In this document: positions 6,852 through 9,510 of the stretch, piece by piece
Layout: each line of letters opens with the position of its first letter
How positions within the stretch are numbered: position 1 is the first letter of the stretch
DNA from: Pseudomonadota bacterium
GTDB lineage: Bacteria; Pseudomonadota; Gammaproteobacteria; UBA4575
NCBI GenBank assembly: GCA_009839635.1
Contig: VXPJ01000005.1
Coordinates: forward strand, 1 to 9,510
Reading direction: 5' to 3'
DNA length: 9,510 nt
Notes under the pieces: model-generated
What the model saw: the letters and a program-made list of their open reading frames with translations, nothing else
What the model was told of the DNA's origin: nothing
Database searches by the model: none
Made by a program: the position numbers and the translations under genes

Positions 6852-7497
6852 TGGTTTCTATATCCGTCTTTTCATAATCAAGTTGTTGACACAACTGCAT
6901 CGTCAATTCCGCATGGATCTGCTGGCAACTGGACTCAATTCCATGGTCTTTTAACTGTGTAACAGGCTGTCCAGGGAATCCGCATGGATCCATGCTGGAA
7001 AACGGGCTCAAATCCATATCGACATTGAGTGCTACACCATGGTAACTACAGCCACCGCTGACTCTCAAGCCAAGTGCTGCAACTTTTGCATTCCCTATGT
7101 ATACGCCATGGGCATCGGTTCGGGCAAATGCAGAAACCTGGTAGCCAGCCAGCAGATCAACGACAGCCTGCTCTATGTGGTGTACAAACTTGCGGATACC
7201 GAGGGCCTTTCGGCGAAGGTCTACCAACAGATAGACAATGGCCTGCCCCGGTGCATGGTAGGTGACCTGCCCACCCCGGTCCGTGCACACCACAGGCACA
7301 TTCATTCCTGGATGGATGTGCCTGTGGCTGGAATTTGCCCCTAGCGTAACAACGGGCCCGTGCTGCAGACACCAGAATTCATCGGCAGTGGTTGCACTGC
7401 GCCTGGTATTGAACATGCGCATGCTTTCATATACGGGAAGATATTCCCGTATACCCAAATCACGAACCTTGAGTGCGCATTTTCCTGGATTCTTCAC
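6841..7497 (-). CDS. lipB: Octanoyl-[acyl carrier protein]:protein octanoyltransferase
   Basis: Moves octanoyl from acyl carrier protein to the lipoyl-domain lysine of target proteins, producing the substrate of LipA. Motifs: RGGQVTYHAPGQ (the family's substrate-binding block), the GVYIGNAKVAALGLR stretch with the active-site Lys, CSYHG-x-ALNV, and the catalytic cysteine in MDPCGFPG (the usual form is NPCG). I chose GTG 7497, giving 218 residues, because family members have about ten residues before the conserved LG-x-x-x-Y segment. An in-frame TTG at 7515 would add six residues. Neither start has a good Shine-Dalgarno, so the exact start is open. lipB follows the aminotransferase stop by 77 nt from the chosen start and overlaps lipA at its 3' end. 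The stop is TAA 6843-6841. Confidence 0.94.
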   Translation of the reverse strand: MKNPGKCALKVRDLGIREYLPVYESMRMFNTRRSATTADEFWCLQHGPVVTLGANSSHRHIHPGMNVPVVCTDRGGQVTYHAPGQAIVYLLVDLRRKALGIRKFVHHIEQAVVDLLAGYQVSAFARTDAHGVYIGNAKVAALGLRVSGGCSYHGVALNVDMDLSPFSSMDPCGFPGQPVTQLKDHGIESSCQQIHAELTMQLCQQLDYEKTDIETIGQ

Positions 7498-7574
7498 AGC
7501 GTGTAACCGTGCCAAGGCAGGCCGGGGGGATTCAGGTCAGCCTGCAAGCTGCCAGGCCGCAAGCATAGCGCGCC

Positions 7575-8417
7575 CTATACCTTCCTTTTCTGATACAGCG
7601 CATAAACATCCCTCCAAAGCTCGCCAGGAACTCCTTTTCCCACAACATGCTGGTCAATTTTTGTCGCTGCCAAGACTTCCCTTGCAGAACTCGTGACCCA
7701 AATCTCATCCGCCGAGTACAGCCATTCTTCTGGAATCGCCTGTTCGCGAAATTCCAGCCCCAGCTCAGTTAGCAATTCCAGAACGAAATCGCGTGTTATA
7801 CCAGGCAGGATCAGATTGTCCTTGGGATGCGTGTGGACTATGCCCTCACGCACAACAAACAGATTGCTAGCGCTGCCTTCCAAGGCAAATCCATCGCGAA
7901 CCAGGATCGCCTCGGAGGCTGAGGCCTGCGTTGCTTCCTGCTTGGCCAGGATGTTGGCTATCAATCCTGTCACCTTGATGTCGCAGCGTTTCCAGCGAAC
8001 GTCCTTGACCGTGATCAGCGCAACCCCGTTTTGCAGCACTTCATCCGCGATACTGGCTAGCGGATTTGCCATGGCAAACACCGTTGGAGCCGCATTTTCA
8101 GGGAACGGGTGATCCCGTTTGGCAACCCCCCGGGTCACCTGGATGTAAACGGCCAGATCGGCACTCTCTGATTGCCGGACGAGGTTTTCAACGATGGCTT
8201 CCCATTGTGCTCGCGTGTAGGGGTCCTGGATACGGACCTGTCCCAGGCTGCGCGCAAGCCTTGCCAGATGTTGCTGCATGTAAAATGCACTGCTAGCATA
8301 AACAGGGATCAGTTCATACACAGCATCGCCAAATACGAAACCACGGTCCAGAGGTGAGATACGGCATGCCTCAAGAGGCATGTACTCTCCATTTAAATAA
8401 GCGGGCACTTGAATCAT
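7575..8417 (-). CDS. dat: D-amino-acid aminotransferase (class IV PLP enzyme)
   Basis: A fold-type IV PLP aminotransferase, most likely interconverting D-alanine plus 2-oxoglutarate with pyruvate plus D-glutamate. From the ATG at 8417 it has 280 residues, the usual size. The N-terminus (YLNGEYMPLEACRISPLDRGFVFG) is typical of the class. RGVAKRDHPFPEN places Arg101 and His103 where the Bacillus D-enzyme has its carboxylate-trapping Arg/His. The PLP Lys148 is in RCDIK, followed by ANILAKQEA, and EGSASN is the PLP-phosphate region. These features favour D-AAT over BCAT (IlvE) or aminodeoxychorismate lyase (PabC), its close relatives. A TTG at 8471 would give an 18-residue extension overlapping dacA, but it reads as non-conserved sequence and was rejected. 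The ATG lacks a Shine-Dalgarno and lies 17 nt after the dacA stop, so coupling with dacA is likely. The product could use D-Ala freed by DacA (inference). Confidence 0.87.
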   Translation of the reverse strand: MIQVPAYLNGEYMPLEACRISPLDRGFVFGDAVYELIPVYASSAFYMQQHLARLARSLGQVRIQDPYTRAQWEAIVENLVRQSESADLAVYIQVTRGVAKRDHPFPENAAPTVFAMANPLASIADEVLQNGVALITVKDVRWKRCDIKVTGLIANILAKQEATQASASEAILVRDGFALEGSASNLFVVREGIVHTHPKDNLILPGITRDFVLELLTELGLEFREQAIPEEWLYSADEIWVTSSAREVLAATKIDQHVVGKGVPGELWRDVYALYQKRKV

Positions 8418-8434
8418 GTCTGAAGCAGGAGGTT

Positions 8435-9510
8435 TCAAGATCTTGCAAAAAAATCCACGACGCGCCGCCAAAAGTTCCCGCGCGGATTGGCGTGCAGGGC
8501 AACAAGCGGCCTTTCGGCAATATCTTCACCCCTAAAGCTGATCTTGACGGTTCCGAGCTGATCCCCTTTTGCAATCGGTGCGACTATGTCTTGCGGAATC
8601 TGTGAGACAGCTTTCAGATCCCCGAATTGACCACGGGGTATGGCCACAAAAAGATCTTGATCCAGCCCCAGCGGAGTCAGCTTTGACTCCCCTTTCCATA
8701 TACGCTGCTCAGAAAGGACCTGGCCTGCCTGGTACAGCTTGTGCGACTCGTAGTGCCTGAACCCGTAATTCAGCAACGCCTGGCTGTTCACCATGCGAGA
8801 GCGAGGACTGTCTGCGCCCATGATTACTGAAATCAAACGCATGTCCTTGCGTGCGGCTGAGGCGGCCAGACAATAGCGCGCTGCTTGGGTAAATCCGGTC
8901 TTAATACCATCTACAGCATTGTCACGCCAAAGCAAACGGTTTCGGTTGTATTGCTTGATGTCGTTGTAAGTGAATTCCTTCTGTGCGTAGCGTTGATATT
9001 CCTGTGGGAATTCCCTGATCATCGCGCGGGACAGTAAGGCAATGTCATATGCGGTCGTGTAATGGTCGGGAGCCGGCAGGCCCGTCGCATTGATGAAGCT
9101 GGTGTCCTCAAGGCCTAACCGTTCTGCATAAGCATTCATCATGCTCGTAAAACTGTCTTCAGTGCCCGCAATGTGTTCAGCCAGCGCTATGCTGGCGTCG
9201 TTGCCCGATTGTACGACCATGCCCAGCAGCAAGTCCTCAAGGGACACCCTGCTTCCTACCTCAACAAAGGTCCGGGAACCAATACTGCGCCAGGCTTTCT
9301 CACTGACCAAGACCTGATCATCGAGACGTACATCACCACTTTTCAGGGCATGGTAGACGACATATGCGGTCATTATTTTTGTGATGCTTGCCGGCTCTAC
9401 ACGCTCTTTCGAGTTGTGATCCACCAACACACCCCCGCTTGCAAAATCCATCAGTATGTAGCTGGATGCCCCAAATTTTGGAGCTGCGGGTATCGGGACC
9501 GGTTCTGCAT
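8435..9510 (-). CDS. dacA: D-alanyl-D-alanine carboxypeptidase (PBP5/6 type), N-terminus outside window
   Basis: A periplasmic low-molecular-mass penicillin-binding protein that trims the terminal D-Ala from peptidoglycan pentapeptides. The frame is open to base 9510 on this strand; about 358 residues are present and only the signal peptide and first residues should be missing. The fragment begins AEPVPIPAAPKFGASSYIL, typical of the mature N-terminus. All three active-site motifs are present: S-I-T-K (nucleophile Ser, nt 9388-9377), S-G-N (9208-9200) and K-T-G (8902-8894). The catalytic domain is followed by the beta-rich C-terminal domain and a short amphipathic end (FWRRVVDFFARS) that should anchor it to the outer face of the inner membrane, as in PBP5. 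An ATG at 9451 lies inside the conserved domain and is not the start. It is the first visible gene of the dacA-dat-lipB-lipA unit. Confidence 0.95.
   Translation of the reverse strand, partial: AEPVPIPAAPKFGASSYILMDFASGGVLVDHNSKERVEPASITKIMTAYVVYHALKSGDVRLDDQVLVSEKAWRSIGSRTFVEVGSRVSLEDLLLGMVVQSGNDASIALAEHIAGTEDSFTSMMNAYAERLGLEDTSFINATGLPAPDHYTTAYDIALLSRAMIREFPQEYQRYAQKEFTYNDIKQYNRNRLLWRDNAVDGIKTGFTQAARYCLAASAARKDMRLISVIMGADSPRSRMVNSQALLNYGFRHYESHKLYQAGQVLSEQRIWKGESKLTPLGLDQDLFVAIPRGQFGDLKAVSQIPQDIVAPIAKGDQLGTVKISFRGEDIAERPLVALHANPRGNFWRRVVDFFARS

Noticed and set aside
7262..7696. Plus-strand open frame (144 codons) across the lipB / aminotransferase junction
   Set aside because: Antisense to two well-supported genes, and low-complexity translation without recognisable motifs.
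8427..8432. Perfect AGGAGG on the plus strand at the dacA / aminotransferase junction
   Set aside because: It is on the wrong strand for both genes, and the plus-strand frame that follows is antisense to dacA.
8418..8471. 18-residue N-terminal extension of the aminotransferase from TTG 8471
   Set aside because: It would overlap the end of dacA, reads as unconserved basic sequence, and the ATG at 8417 gives the standard family N-terminus and length.

Overview
This window is chromosomal housekeeping DNA, most likely from a gammaproteobacterium. The evidence is an E. coli-type ArgE, a two-domain bifunctional-length ArgA, the AmgK-MurU pair known from Pseudomonas and relatives, and a dacA / lipB / lipA gene order. 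Base composition looks moderate (about half G+C) and even throughout. I see no mobile element, CRISPR array, rRNA or tRNA. Species cannot be named from the sequence alone.

Layout, left to right. (1) 1-774, plus strand: the C-terminal two thirds of argE, cut by the left edge. (2) 921-2034, minus strand: two short genes for exported proteins of unknown function, read as a unit from a promoter-like region near 2107-2136 and ending tail-to-tail with argE. (3) 2233-3552, plus: argA, N-acetylglutamate synthase, divergent from the exported-protein pair. (4) 3646-4053, plus: a small inner-membrane protein carrying a C-terminal cold-shock domain. (5) 4166-5820, plus: amgK and murU, separated by 2 nt. 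(6) 5904-9510, minus: a tight run transcribed dacA (cut by the right edge) -> D-amino-acid aminotransferase -> lipB -> lipA, ending tail-to-tail with murU. A short inverted repeat lies between the two converging units.

Three themes can be read. ArgA and ArgE catalyse an early and a later step of the acetylated arginine route. AmgK and MurU rebuild UDP-MurNAc from recycled wall sugar, while on the opposite strand DacA (D,D-carboxypeptidase, releases D-Ala) sits beside an aminotransferase that can use D-Ala, so wall turnover is represented on both strands. LipB and LipA make protein-bound lipoate. The usual small DUF493 (YbeD) gene often seen before lipB is not in the 59-nt gap there.

Most of the window is ordinary. 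The points worth a second look are the unknown exported pair between argE and argA, the membrane-anchored cold-shock protein, and the eroded glycine-rich motifs in the amino-acid-kinase half of ArgA. I found no convincing new multi-gene system.
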